Below are positions 12,854 through 25,500 of a stretch of DNA of 37,489 nt, in pieces. Both the position numbers and the translations under genes were made by a program. This DNA is from Dipetalonema caudispina (Eukaryota > Nematoda > Chromadorea > Rhabditida > Onchocercidae), in assembly GCA_013365325.1 (NCBI GenBank), contig JABVXV010000471.1:1-37489 (forward strand), read 5' to 3'. Below the pieces are notes generated by a model. The model was not told the origin of the DNA. It worked only from the letters and a program-made list of their open reading frames with translations, and did not search any database. Every line of letters begins with the position of its first letter. Position 1 is the first letter of the stretch.

Positions 12854-13539
12854 GCTGTTACTAACCCGGTGAAATGATGTAGTTAGACGGTTGTATATCA
12901 TAAAGGATTTATAGTATCAAAAAAAAAGAAATGCGGACAGATAAGTGTAGAAACGAAAATGAATCAGATGAATGATATATATAAATTCCGAAAGAGAAAT
13001 ACATGAACATACCTTATTGGTATTATTTATCTCATTCAGATTATTAGGTCTTATCGTCATCAACATTTTATTCGTACAATGGTATAAAGAATGTGAACAG
13101 ATAAACAGAAATAATGGATAAGGTATTCATACAATTTTATTAACATTTTACCGTATTGAAATGAAAAAGATGTGGACAGGTAGATAGAGACAGGTAGACA
13201 GAGTGAGTGGAAAAAAGAAAAGTATTGATATAGTTGCTAGCCAATAAACTCATTGAAAAAGGATTTGGAAACATTTGTTACTTCTGATAAGATGATGAAA
13301 AGTGATCATTCTTTTCCAGATGGGCGGTGTAACTCTTGCTATTACTTTCTTTTTTTTTTTTTTTATTTTAAGAAAAAAAAGTTCTTATGGAATTATTGAA
13401 AGAGCCTGAGAGATGGATGGAATAAATGAAATCGTTTGGCAACTGACGTTATTGGTCACTTTCAACAACATAGATTCATAGATAGGATTGTATCCGCACA
13501 GTGTAATGTTGTGTTATCTACTAAATAATTGCCATCTGC

Positions 13540-13568
13540 TTTTTTTTTTTTTTTTTTTTTTTTTTTTT
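13540..13568. repeat. Poly(T) homopolymer
   Basis: An uninterrupted run of about 29 T, 300 bases upstream of the intersectin start. Confidence 0.9.
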
Positions 13569-13840
13569 CGGGCTTATTTGACTTAAACTTAAATGGTGCA
13601 GTCTTCCATTCATGCTAAATTATTGAGCAAGGAAGTAGAGACACATATAAATGTTTTTGTGATTCGTGTTACTCTACTTCCACTTATCATCCTATTTTAA
13701 TAAATAATTTTTTGCTTTATGCAATTTTTATGCATAGCTTGTTTTTAATGAAGGATTTTTTTCAAACCTTTTTATGATGCATGAAGTCGACGATTGCAGT
13801 ACTGAAATTTTGATTTTAGTTTACTTCTTCTCTTTACTTA

Positions 13841-13860
13841 TTTTTTTTTTTTTTTTTCAG
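13841..13860 (+). other. Strong acceptor before intersectin start; candidate trans-splice site
   Basis: A run of about 17 T followed by CAG ends three bases before the ATG at 13864. In nematodes an acceptor this close to the start codon usually marks spliced-leader addition. A distant 5' non-coding exon joined by cis-splicing is the alternative. Confidence 0.55.
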
Positions 13861-13863
13861 ACA

Positions 13864-16800
13864 ATGAGTGATACACCGTGGGTATTAACTGAAGCGGAAA
13901 TGCGAGAAAATGATATCCAATTCTCTTCCCTTAATCCAGTAAATGGATTCGTTTCCGGTGAACAAGCACGGCCTTTATTTATGAAATCTGGTCTTTCACC
14001 AGCAGTTTTGGCTCAGGTGTGGCATTTAGCTGATTACAGTAAGGTAAGGGCGTTTCTTTTTTGTTCGAGATCCTAATTAGATTTACATTAGTACAGTCAT
14101 TTCGAGAATAATTTCTCGGCACAATTCTGTGGATAACTGGTGTTCCGTTTTGCAAAGACGGTCGAATTTTATAGGATGGTAAGATGGATCGAATTGAGTT
14201 TTCGATTGCCATGCATTTGATTCGCGCGGTATTAGCTGGTGCAACGTTACCACCTACTCTTCCTGTCTCTTTAAAGGTATTTTATGTGAATTTTTTCTGG
14301 ATTAGTTTTTGAATTGATTCTGAATTACAGTTAAAGTTCCGAAGTAATGAAATAAAAATATCTAATTGCTTCCATACATAGCCATTGTTCTTATATCATT
14401 CCTTGATTCAATTTATACAGCCTCGAATGGTAATGACTCCATCGTTTCCCGCACTGATCGCGCAAACGCCAATGGTTAGGCCAGTAATGACTTATGGCGG
14501 AGTTCCACCAACTACAACGCAAAATTTGATGACTTCTGGGAAGATACAAGGTGATTGGACCATACCACATCATAACAAATTGAAATATTGCCAGCAGTTC
14601 AATCAACTCGACAAAAGCAGAATTGGATCACTCAGTGGTGTCCATGCAAGGTAATATTTTGAGGGACATTTCGAGCATCACAAGTTGTTGTGTTGTATTG
14701 GTTTTCAAAGAGTTTAACTTCATTTACTTCAAAAAATGGTTTTTCTACAAATCCCTTTTTCCAATTTTTGCACCCCAAGTATTTATTTTAGAAATATTTT
14801 GGCGCAAAGCCAGTTGCCGAATTCTGTCTTAGCTGAAATTTGGAATTTATCAGATTATAACAAGGATGGACGGCTTAGTGTAGAAGAATTCTGTGTTGCC
14901 ATGCATCTGATTGATTCAGTCAAGGTATTAATTTGTTTATTTTCCAGCATTTTATGAATTGGTAGCACATTAAAGTACATTTTGACCAACGATTTAATTT
15001 TTTTTATTTCTTAATGAAGATGTAATTTTCAGGCTGGTTATTTGCTTCCAAAAATTCTTCCACCTGAATTAGCTACTCATTGTTCACGTTCAGTTTCCGA
15101 CTCACCAGTACTTGATCCAAACGTACCTCCTGCTCAGAAAATTCAAGTACCGAAAACATTTGAAGACAAGCGCCGGGATAATTATGATCGTGGGCAGGCA
15201 GAATTGGATCGGCGCCGTCAGGCATTACGTGAAGAGGTTTTTGCTTAAATTGGTGATTGGAAGTTTATTGCAGTGATGTGGAACCGTTTTTAATATTAGG
15301 TATATCTGCATTATATATTTAGGAAGAACGACGTCGTGCGGAATTTGAAAAGAAGGAAAGAGAAATGGCAGAAAAGAGGGAACGAGAAAGGGAGGAAGCG
15401 GAAAGGAGACGTCAGGCTGAACGTGAGGCAGAACTGGAACGTGAGCAGAAACGCGAAGAAGCTCGTCTAGCAGAAGAAAGGCGTATTTTGGCAGAAAAAG
15501 AGGAGGCTAGGAAGGAAATGGAGAGACAGCGCAAAGCTGATCTGAATGCTATACGAATTCGAGAAATCAAAGTAAGATAATCTAGTCGATGTGGTATATT
15601 GGTTTAGGCCAACAAATGATTTGAGTGCAGAAAATTTTATCATATTAATGCAGAGATTGGCCCTAAAACTTACGAATCATTGATTGTGGTACAAGGAATG
15701 TAGAATTATCGGTATCAGTAACATGGTGGTATTTGCATTTCTGTGGATTTAGAGAATTTCTGCAAAATTTTAGGCACAACGTCAAAATGAAGTGGATAGC
15801 ACCCTGGAACGACAGCAACGTCAGAAAAATTTATCCTTTCAGCTTCAAGCTCTCGATGAAAAATCAACAGAGTTGAATGCTAACATTACACAAGTATTTT
15901 GCAACAACTTATTTTTGTTACTTTTGTTATTTTGCTCTCTGTAGCATGCACTGTTTTTCTATAATGAAGAACATAGTTTTATGGGCTAAGTCTTGTGCTG
16001 CGTAATGCTATGAGGGACATGCCGAGATAATAGGGAATCTTTTTATCTATGTTCAATCAGAAGAGTAATCAACTAATAACTAACTCCTATTTCGTGCAAG
16101 TTTAATACTTTTATGACTCCTATCACTTTTCTTATTCTAGTTTTTGCGTAATATCTGTTCTAAACAGTTGTTAACTGTTTTATTTATTATGACTTCTCTT
16201 GAATTTCAATTATTTTACAGGCAAGAGATCTAATTGTTGGTATAACAAAAGAAATAGAATCAATGAAAGTCAAACGTGATGAAAAAGCAGAAAGGATTCG
16301 ATCACTGGAAATAACGAAGCAACAAGTAAATTAATGAAACTAAATTTTCGTGTATTCGATATGAAATTCTCTAAAGTTTTCAGAAGTTTGGGATTGTGAA
16401 GATATCGTATTTAGCGAAGTTTTATTTTGAATGCTTAGAACTATTTATTATCTGTTCTCAGAGTTTTAAAATGACTTATAGGAGGTTCGAGAATTTTGAG
16501 ATTGATCAAAATAAAAAATGTTAGCTGAATTTCAGTTAAGCGTGCAGTATGAACGACTGGCACACGAAAGCCTTCAAATGCAGGTGGAATGCCGTAATAG
16601 AGCACAAAAAGCTGAGGATCTTGAACAAGCGAAAAATACTAAGCAGTCCCTGATTGCACAATTATCTGCTTTGAATAAGCAATTGAAGGATGCAAATGAA
16701 CGAGCAAGGGTTCAGCAGCAGTTAGTTACCAAGGTAATAACATTTTCACTAATTTTATTTCGCCAGGTTTTTTCTATTCTGTCATTTCATACTTTTTTTT

Positions 16801-19800
16801 TCTTGAGGAAGGAAGAAAATTTTAGAAAGCAGAAGAATTGAATGATTGCGTCTTGAAATTGACTCAACTTTCGACACTGCACTCTCAGTTGTACGAACAG
16901 ATCAAAAGTTTGAAGCCGAAAGTAAATACCATAGTTTCTGGGCAAAACGGTGATGTGCCGAATGCTGTGACAACATCCTTGTCGAATCATTCAGTTAACG
17001 AATCTCCGTCAGTTGATTCAAGTATGTTTTATAACTAATAACTTATCTTTATTAAATATAAATTATCGTAGATCTGGTTTTGGTGTTTCATGAGTTTCAT
17101 AGAAAGAGATATTTGAAAGTTAGCGGTTTTTAGAAAGCGTTACAAATGGAGCAGTGCAACAGTTTTCCGTACCCAATAATTCATTACCAAAAGGAAATGG
17201 TGCTACCGGTGCAGTGAAATATCGTGCACTGTATGAATTCACTGCGCGTTCAGGTACATTTTTTAAAGTCTTTATCATTTTTTGTTCATTTTCCCATGTT
17301 TTTGTTTTTCATATATCGCATTTTTGTCTTTTTTTCCGTATACTCATGTTTTGAGTTTTAGCTTAGCAGTAATTATGAGACAGTCTAAGATTTGTAGATG
17401 ACGAGCTTAGCTTCCAACCAGGAGATGTTATCCTTGCATTTGAAAATCATGCCGCTGAGCCGGGCTGGTTAGCTGGACAGATGCGCGACAAAGTGGGTTG
17501 GTTTCCGGTAGCATTTGCCGAACCGATGATACCTGTCAGTGCCGTTCCTACACAGGTAGCACTTTATGCTGCTCAAATAGCTCAGTAGCTGTTTAATTTC
17601 TATCATTCTATTATTATTTATTTAATAAATCCAGTTGAATCAGGATTCGAGATGTGGTATTTCAGCCGCCGCAGACAGTATCATCTGTTACAACTTCTCC
17701 ATCAAGTGAACCATTACAGAGCATTGTAGAGGAACCGGCCGCTTCGGTTGTTAAATCAACTTCAGGATCTTTCGGTCCTTCGCCGTCAGGTAGATCTGTT
17801 TAGTATCAAGCTTTGTGGTTGTTTTCTACGAACTTAAAATTCGTATAGTTTTTCAGAAATAGAAGCACAGGATTTGATTCAGCACAGTCATATATTTGTC
17901 AGATTCTTACATTATTTATCTCGCTATCTATGATTCATTTTTCTTTTTAGAGCAAGAAAAACAGTTACCTGTTTTGGGAGCAGCAGTTGCGTTGTATCAG
18001 TGGAAGGCGAGAAATGATAATGAGTTAAGTTTTTCGAAAGGAGATACCATCGAGATCTTGGAACAACTGGAAATGCGTTGGAAGGTCAGGTGTTAAGTAG
18101 CGAATGCAGAATTAATGTTTCTCCTGAAAATGGTTGGAAATTTTCTGTAACAAGAATGACGATAAGAAATCTGGGCATCAGAACTGCCGAATTATATAGC
18201 GACAAAATTACATTGAATCAAATTGAATTAAGTTTTAATTTTTCAAAATTTTGAATGTATCATCAGTGGGTCACTAGAGAAAGAATTATCAGTACGGATT
18301 AGTTCGGCAGAAAATGGATATTGACTCAGGTACCACTGGAATTACAGATTTAGAATATTTTGGTAGATTTAGTTCCATGATTTAGACCTAAAAATTTTGC
18401 GATTTTAGCATTGACGTCGATTACCCATGATTACTTCGCATTTTTCAGGGTCGTAATAAGTCTGGCTCTGTTGGGTGGTTTCCCAAGTCGTACGTTTCAA
18501 TGGCAACTGTTGATGCTAAAGCCGAATTGAAGGACAATTTGGCAAAAGATCAAGTTGAAAAGTCAAAAGAGTCCATGGGAAAGGATATTTCTGCACCTTC
18601 GTCTACTCCTTCAGCTGGTGCAGTATATGATGTTGTTACAGGTTGCTTCTTTACTTTTTTCTTTTCGAATGTAAGCACACCGGGATTTTGATTGACACGT
18701 GTACTTTATAAAAGTTCGTTAAAAAAAAATAATGTAGTAGAAGCACCGGCTGAATCGACATCAGGAGAATGGTACGTGGCATTGTATGATTTCCAAGCAA
18801 TGGAACCAACAGATCTCGATTTGCATGCCGGTGATCGTATTCTTGTCACGGAAGCAATCAATGAATGGTGGAAAGGAACTTGTAATGGACGAGCCGGAAT
18901 TTTCCCTGCAAATTATGTGCAGAAATGTCCCTATTCGTCGGGTGATGTATCACAACCAGGTAAGGTTTGTTGTTTTTGAAAATGCTGCAATCATCTGTTT
19001 TTCTTTCTTGAAAATAACCATTGATATGATCAAGTTTTGATGTGGATAAATCACCGAAAACAAATTTAGAAGGTGCAGACTTGGGTACGGGCAGAGCTAT
19101 TGCTGATTTTGAAGCCACTGCGGAGAATCAGTTATCGCTGAAAGTTGGCGATATGGTGAAAATCCAAAGCAAATCATCTTCTGGTTGGTGGCAAGGCGAG
19201 GCAAGTTACAAATTTTTTCCTAAAATTTTCTAGCTCTCTCCCGCTTTCTCTCTGTGTGTGGTTTAGAGTTGCGAGCTAAAATTGCCAGTTGAACTACAGT
19301 GATATTTATGGTTTTTTTAGTAAATAGAAAAGGAGAAATGAAAATGAGGAGCCAAGCAGAATTCTGAAAAGCAGGAAGATTTCCCCAGGGAAAGGTAAAT
19401 CTTGAAGTTAGTAACGAAAAAAAAAATCTTCTGAATTGTGTCGAGTGATTGGTTCTATTTGGAACTGCAGCAGGGTAAAGGATGAATTAGTCTTCAGATC
19501 GAGTTCCAATTTTAATCTCATATATTAATACTGAAGTAACATTTTTGCAGATTGTTTCCGATAGTGGAACTAAAAAAGGTGGTTGGTTCCCGGGTAATTA
19601 TGTGGCAGTATTGGGCGGAAATGAATTGAAGGCAGAAGCCTTATATGAATATCAGGCGCAGCGTGATGATGAATTATCCTTTAAAGCCGGTGATATCATA
19701 ATAGTTACTGATCAGAGTGATGGTGAGTGGTGGAAGGGACGTCTACTCAATGACAAAAGTACTACAGAGGCTCTCTTCCCAGGAAATTACGTTCAGTTGC

Positions 19801-22560
19801 GGTAAGTTATTTTTTGTTCCTTCTAGTCGTGTGTTTCAATCAAATACCTTCCGGACATTTCGCTAAAATCTTAGGAGCACTGTTAATTCAAAGTTTTGTT
19901 CGTCTTAGCAAAATTTCTTCAAGTTGTAGGGCACATTGATTTGTTAGGATTTGCATTAAATTTTAGATCCAGAAAATCCAAATCTTGATCTTATCGAGCG
20001 AATTGATATGTTTTAGTATAAAAAATCAAATTTCCAAACAGAAGAATCAAAAAATTAGGATTCAGCTTGAATCCATTGGATAAGGTTAAATTATAAAGTC
20101 ATACTATGGATGAATTTGAGAAGTAAATGAAGTTTTTCATATTTTAGAGGAGGTTTATTTGATTTTGTGACAAAATTTACCGTTATTTTGGCACTTAATT
20201 CACACCTTTTAATGAGTCATTGAGAACTATTCACTTGTGCTTCTTGTGTTCACATTTTTTATACTTGCTATCGTAACTTAGTTCCAACGAAGTAAGATCC
20301 CAAACTGCAGTGAAGTTTAATTTGGTTATATTGATGATATGTTTTTCTTTTTGAAAAAGCTGTTTACCACCTTGCATTATCCTTCATGGTGTAGCTTTCC
20401 GGTATGTAAGTAGCTCTGGTGACGGCCACCTTCTGGTTAGCACAAATTTCATACTATTGGCTTTTACCTTTGTTCCGAAATGGATTGTGTTTGAGATACT
20501 CAAAACTTTGTATGTATTTGATTAAATTTGACAGTTTTGCTCTTGAGGAGATGAAACTTTGCAGGCAGTAATATATCTTTTCTTCGATCATTTCGGTCGA
20601 ATTTAAATGCGTTATTTCTCCGGGACTTTGAATTTATTTCTACTTAATTAGCATCGTACTCGTGTAATTCATTATTGTCGAGTCAGGTAAAAGTTATCAT
20701 TTCATCAACTCCTAATATTTATTGGTTCGAGATATATCTGTAAAGGTAGGTAATTATTTTAATTTATCGTGATGGACAGGTACTACTGCTAATGTTAGAT
20801 TTATTTTGCTATCGGATTGTCAATTAGTTGTCCTGGTATAGATATAATAAATATGTAACAATTATATAAAAATTGTTCATTAGTACGCATTGCAATTGGT
20901 CGTGTTTGAACTTCCCGTTTTTCTTCATAGTTTAAAGTTCGCAAGCTTTGTCAGAATTATGTATTTTGAACTTTCAAATTAGGTTTAGTTTTTCTATTTT
21001 GGATTTCCTTTCCTTTTTTCTTCTACTTTAGTAGCTTTTTATTCTTCCTTTGCTTTGTGTCAAATAGTACATTTATATGGTACTGTTACTGTTATATCAT
21101 ATCTTCGTAGTAGTTCTTTATATAAACAATTCTTTTTGTTTCACCATATGGTAAAAAATAAATGCATGATGATTTTTATAATTTCTTAGTCTAGTCTCAA
21201 ATAATTTTTTCGTGGAGCTCTGTCACAAAGGTCATTTTGTTATTAATTTAAAACTCTCTTTCTGTTATATTTCGTGGGGATTTGAATCCCGTCAGAAATG
21301 TTATCACTGACCTGATTTCATTGTTAAAAGTCTAAATTCTAGAATTTGCATAATCACAATCTGTAAACATATTTATATATATGGTCGCTTAGATCCCTCA
21401 CGGCGTCTTATGTGATTAAGGGACTAAAACTTTTTTATTCTACCTTAATTATTCGTCGCATTATTGCATTAACTACTTAATTACTTGTTGCTTGATTCAA
21501 GTTTCAGGTAATCAAAGTCGTTATATTCACTGCAATAAGTTACTATTCTGTATATATGCTTCAATATGCCATTTCGCTTAATTTATTGAAAAAGTCATAG
21601 CTGCCATTGGCAAGGTTGTTGCAGGCAACACTGCGAATAAATTTCAAGATACTGAAAGGAAGATCAAAAACATCTCGAATTTTGAAGATTTTTTAATTTG
21701 CTATTCTGAATTTAAAAAAAAACCACAGCTGTTTGCAACAGTTAGATATCTGCTTTCTATAGCTCAAAGCTAAGGTTTCTACTTACTTTGCTTCTTTAGT
21801 GGTATCAAGTAGTGGCATACCTGTGCAGATTTTAAAGCAATCAGGACATTAAAGGCCTAAGCATGAAAAAATTCAGGGAGATCTTCTTCAATACGAGATT
21901 TTCAAAGTTCCAAATATTTTTATCTGTACCAAGCTATCGACAAATCTTTCAGGTCAGTGAATTCTTAGATGATTTTATTCCCTATGCCACTGTTTGAAAC
22001 AGTTTGTAATTGTGCATTGCTTCCTGCTGGATTTCCTTTTAGGTATGCATTACACTTCAGACGAGTGTGCTGATAATAAGGTCTGGATCTTCTTGTCTAG
22101 GATAATCGAGCAAATACGACCATTGCTGTTTTAAAATCCTACTAAGTCTATTTCTTTGTTTTTTTTTCCCCTTATAATATAGGAAATAATCTTACGTAGC
22201 TTGGACTACACTGACATTCACAGACGTTTTTCAGCGGTAAAGGGTTTCCATTGTAAAAGGGTAATTCTTATTTTGGTTCTGTTATATGGCGTGGTGGTAA
22301 AAATTTCGAAATATAATTTCAAAATTTTCATATTTTTTCAGAATTCATTTCTAACAGATGCACACAGATTTTCAGTTTTTTCTTTTTTTTGTAGTACCGC
22401 ATTATTAAAAATCAATAACAATAAATCGTTGCGATCATTCGGTGCATCGCTTAATTGCATGTCGGATTTCGATACCATCAAATTGTCACATAAATCTGAA
22501 GTTGATAAATTATCAAACACTCCATGGAAGTGTAATACAAACCTGCAAAAACGTTACTAG
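13864..22560 (+). CDS. itsn-1: Intersectin, predicted short isoform using an intronic last exon
   Basis: Shares the first 18 exons (13864-19801) with the long form, then uses exon 22395-22560 in place of 24132 onward. Exon 18 ends with two bases of a codon (CG). Both 22395 (T) and 24132 (C) supply one base to complete an arginine, so both joins stay in frame. The alternative exon follows a strong acceptor (T-tract then TAG at 22392-22394), adds 54 residues and ends at TAG 22558-22560, giving 1,071 residues, the size class of short intersectins. The tail matches no domain I recognise and is polar, with N, K and S. ATTAAA at 22857-22862 is a possible, non-canonical polyadenylation signal. The exon is predicted from frame and splice context only. 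Confidence 0.5.
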
Positions 22561-25500
22561 GGGAAGATGTGCACAATTTGTGTTTCCATCTATTAGTTTT
22601 GTCATTTACTTCCATTATTTTTATGGTCTTAAATTTTTTCAAAATTTAAAGCCTAAAATTAACGTGCTGATGGCGTAAGATGAAGGTTGTTATTTGCATA
22701 TTTTGCATTTGTCATTTGAAAGACAGTGGACTAATACAGATAAATTCTATGTTAATGAAAATTGATTTTGTACAACATTCAAAAGAAAAAGGTGTGCACG
22801 TTACCAGAGCGAAGCATACATTAGAAGAATTTGGATGGATGCTATCAAACAAAAAGATTAAAATTGAGTTTTAGAATTTCATGGATTGGCCTGATTTCTA
22901 TAAGGCTGTTTTGGGAAAAGATTTATGAGTTTGGCTTCAAAGAATCGAAGGAAGTCTTTGTAGAGGCCTATTGATTTTCCGAAGTTCGCGGATGCATTTA
23001 TATCGTAATGTCTTTTCTGGATGCATCCCAGAAATCCGATACATTTTGAAGAACAAGTGAACATTCGGCAGGAGGAAAAATGAGAAGGGGTAGATTGGAT
23101 TCCTATTTATGATATCGATTTTGGCGAATTTATGTCATTTGTATTTTCTCTTTTCCATTGGAAATTAAGTATTGAAAAATTTTATGCAAGTGCGTGAAGT
23201 ACGGTGCAATGGTGATCTGTTTAAATACGGATTCTTCAATGCCCCATCTACCTTTAATTATTAAATATTGGAGAGTTGAGTATATTTGCATGAAAATTAC
23301 GATTGGAATGATAAAGCACAAATATAAAAATTGGAAGTTGGTGTATGATTAACTTCAAAATTAAATTTAATAACATTTTATATTCCGACCACTTCCACTT
23401 TGATTCACGATTGTTTGTTTAACGTTTTTTCCGCAATTTCTAAACGTTACTTTTGATGTTTAAATTTCAAATAGAATGAGACAAAATAACAAAGTGGAAA
23501 TAATTCAAGCGATTTTGATTAGACAGAAGACACCAATTGTTACAGCATGTTGTTTTATGGTTGGAAGATTTTAATTCCCAAATATTTCCTTTCTTATTTG
23601 ACATATACATTACTCGTGAATCGTTACATAAAAAAACTTGATCTAATCCTATTGGATTGGATGGATATGCTATGAACTGAGAAAGAAGAAAAGTTTGAAT
23701 GATTTTGTTGTGATTACATTTTCTTACTGATGATATATACCAGCAATAAGTGGATTAGTCATCATTTATTCGTTTATTTAAGCTAAATCATTCTTGTCTA
23801 CTTTTAAATTTCGAAATAGCAAGAAATTATATTACGATAAATTGATTATTTTTTCGAAATAGTTGGATGTTAGATGTATGGTTAAAGATATTTGGGAGTT
23901 ACATTTCGCAGCGTATCAAACGTAGGTTGATTGATGATTTTCTCATAATGAAAGATGCATGAAAACTTTAAATTTCATTAAATTTGTTAAATTCAAAAGG
24001 GAAATTAATATGAAATTTGCCAGCACTCCATCCATCAATCATTTCTGTGGTACTGATGTCATCGTATTTTTCTCTTTCACGGAAGTTAAGTTTAAAAGCT
24101 TGAAATGTTTGATGATTACTAAGTAATTCAGCAAAACTGAACAACCAATCATCGAAGCTTCTCTAAATTCAGTGGCGTCATTGCATAATCCAATTGTTAC
24201 AATCACTGATCAATATTCCAATATTGCTTCTAAATGTGGAAAAGTTGCAAAGGTATGTGTAATCTTGTTTTTATTTTGATTTATATATGGCTATTTATCG
24301 TGTTGTTATGGGTAATTAAAACTTATACTTCTTTTCGGATTAGAGTTTATTTCGAATTGATAGAAGCTTTTCAAATGTCTTTTTTGATATATCAGTGTTA
24401 GTTAAAACCGTTGTATATTTTGTAAAAAAAAAAAAGTTTTCAATACGTTAGAACTATCTGAAATTTTTCAGGAGTTGTTGGATACAGAAGTGAAATACTG
24501 TCATGATCTAACGCAGTGCTATGAAGTGTTCGCTCAAGGATTACAAGGCATAATTAGTACCAGTCTTGCTAGCCAATTATTTTTAAATTTTGAACAACTT
24601 ATTTCGGTTTCTGCTTCTATTGCTAATGCACTTAAAGAACTGCCACCTGGTCAGTTTCTTTTTTTTTTTTTTTTTTTTCAAAATTTCTGTTAAATAATAG
24701 TAGTGGTCCGTTGAACGTAATTTAAATAAATCTTTTTGTAAGAAAAGGAGTTGAATGGTGTACAGATTTAAATTTGAGTTGAACATATGAATGTAATTTC
24801 ATGTGTTTCTTGGCTCTTCCTTTCTAAACTATAAACTGGCAGATAAGGTAGGAATTCATTATTCGTCAGTCAAAAACTTTGTAAATCGAATGAAACCGTT
24901 TCTTTCTTTTTTCACCAGTTTTTTCTTTCGAAATGATCCTAGCGAATTCGTTACCTATGAGTTGATCGTCGAGAAATTTCCTGGACATCCATAAAATGAT
25001 CATAACGGTGTTTTTTTGAGGTGACGTTTTTGTGGAAAAATTTGATTTGCTTCGTGCTTATGTTGAATTTTGCTCGAAACAACAAGCAGCGTTGGAAATG
25101 CTAAACGAACTTGAGCACAATAACGTTTCTTTTAGACAAGTAATTTTTTTTCTGAAATTTTTTTGACTTCGCTATTATATTATACTATAATTTTTGATCT
25201 TCCAAAATTACATTTATTTCAGGCATATCGTTCATGTTGTATAAAGACAAAAGGGATAAACTTCAGTTATTTTTTGCTTTTACCGATGAATCGCATTACT
25301 CGTTATCCGTTAATTTTTGAAAAGCTTGTTAAATATACGGATCCGGGTGATCCTAAACACAAGGTTACAAACTGAATCTCTATTTTCCCTTTACTTTTTA
25401 GTGTTTTTAGTTTTCTAAAATCCATGAACTATATTTAAAGTGAATATTTTTTATCTAGAATCTTGAAAAAGCGTACGAGCTGTTGAAGTCATTATGTACT

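Larger units (their letters stand above)
10922..13863. other. Divergent intergenic region between COQ8 and intersectin
   Basis: About 2.9 kb between two genes transcribed away from each other, so it should hold both promoters and any untranslated exons. I see no coding exon. Contents: poly(A) at 11546-11576, a CA/CATACA microsatellite at about 12050-12122, a cAMP-response-element-type palindrome at 12275-12282, a 12-base palindrome at 12842-12853, poly(T) at 13540-13568, and the acceptor before the intersectin start. Confidence 0.7.

Noticed and set aside
21280..21296. GGGATTTGAATCCC as a tRNA T-arm or B box
   Set aside because: The loop and stem spacing are wrong on both strands, and no anticodon arm or acceptor stem could be found.
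22680..22874. 64-residue open frame in the large intersectin intron
   Set aside because: No recognisable domain, no splice context linking it to neighbouring exons, and AT-driven composition. Probably the 3' UTR of the short isoform or intron.
24843..24994. Open frame [13 protein letters not shown] as an intersectin DH exon
   Set aside because: It ends in a stop and does not align to DH. Skipping it joins LPP to [14 protein letters not shown], which does. Kept only as a possible truncating variant.
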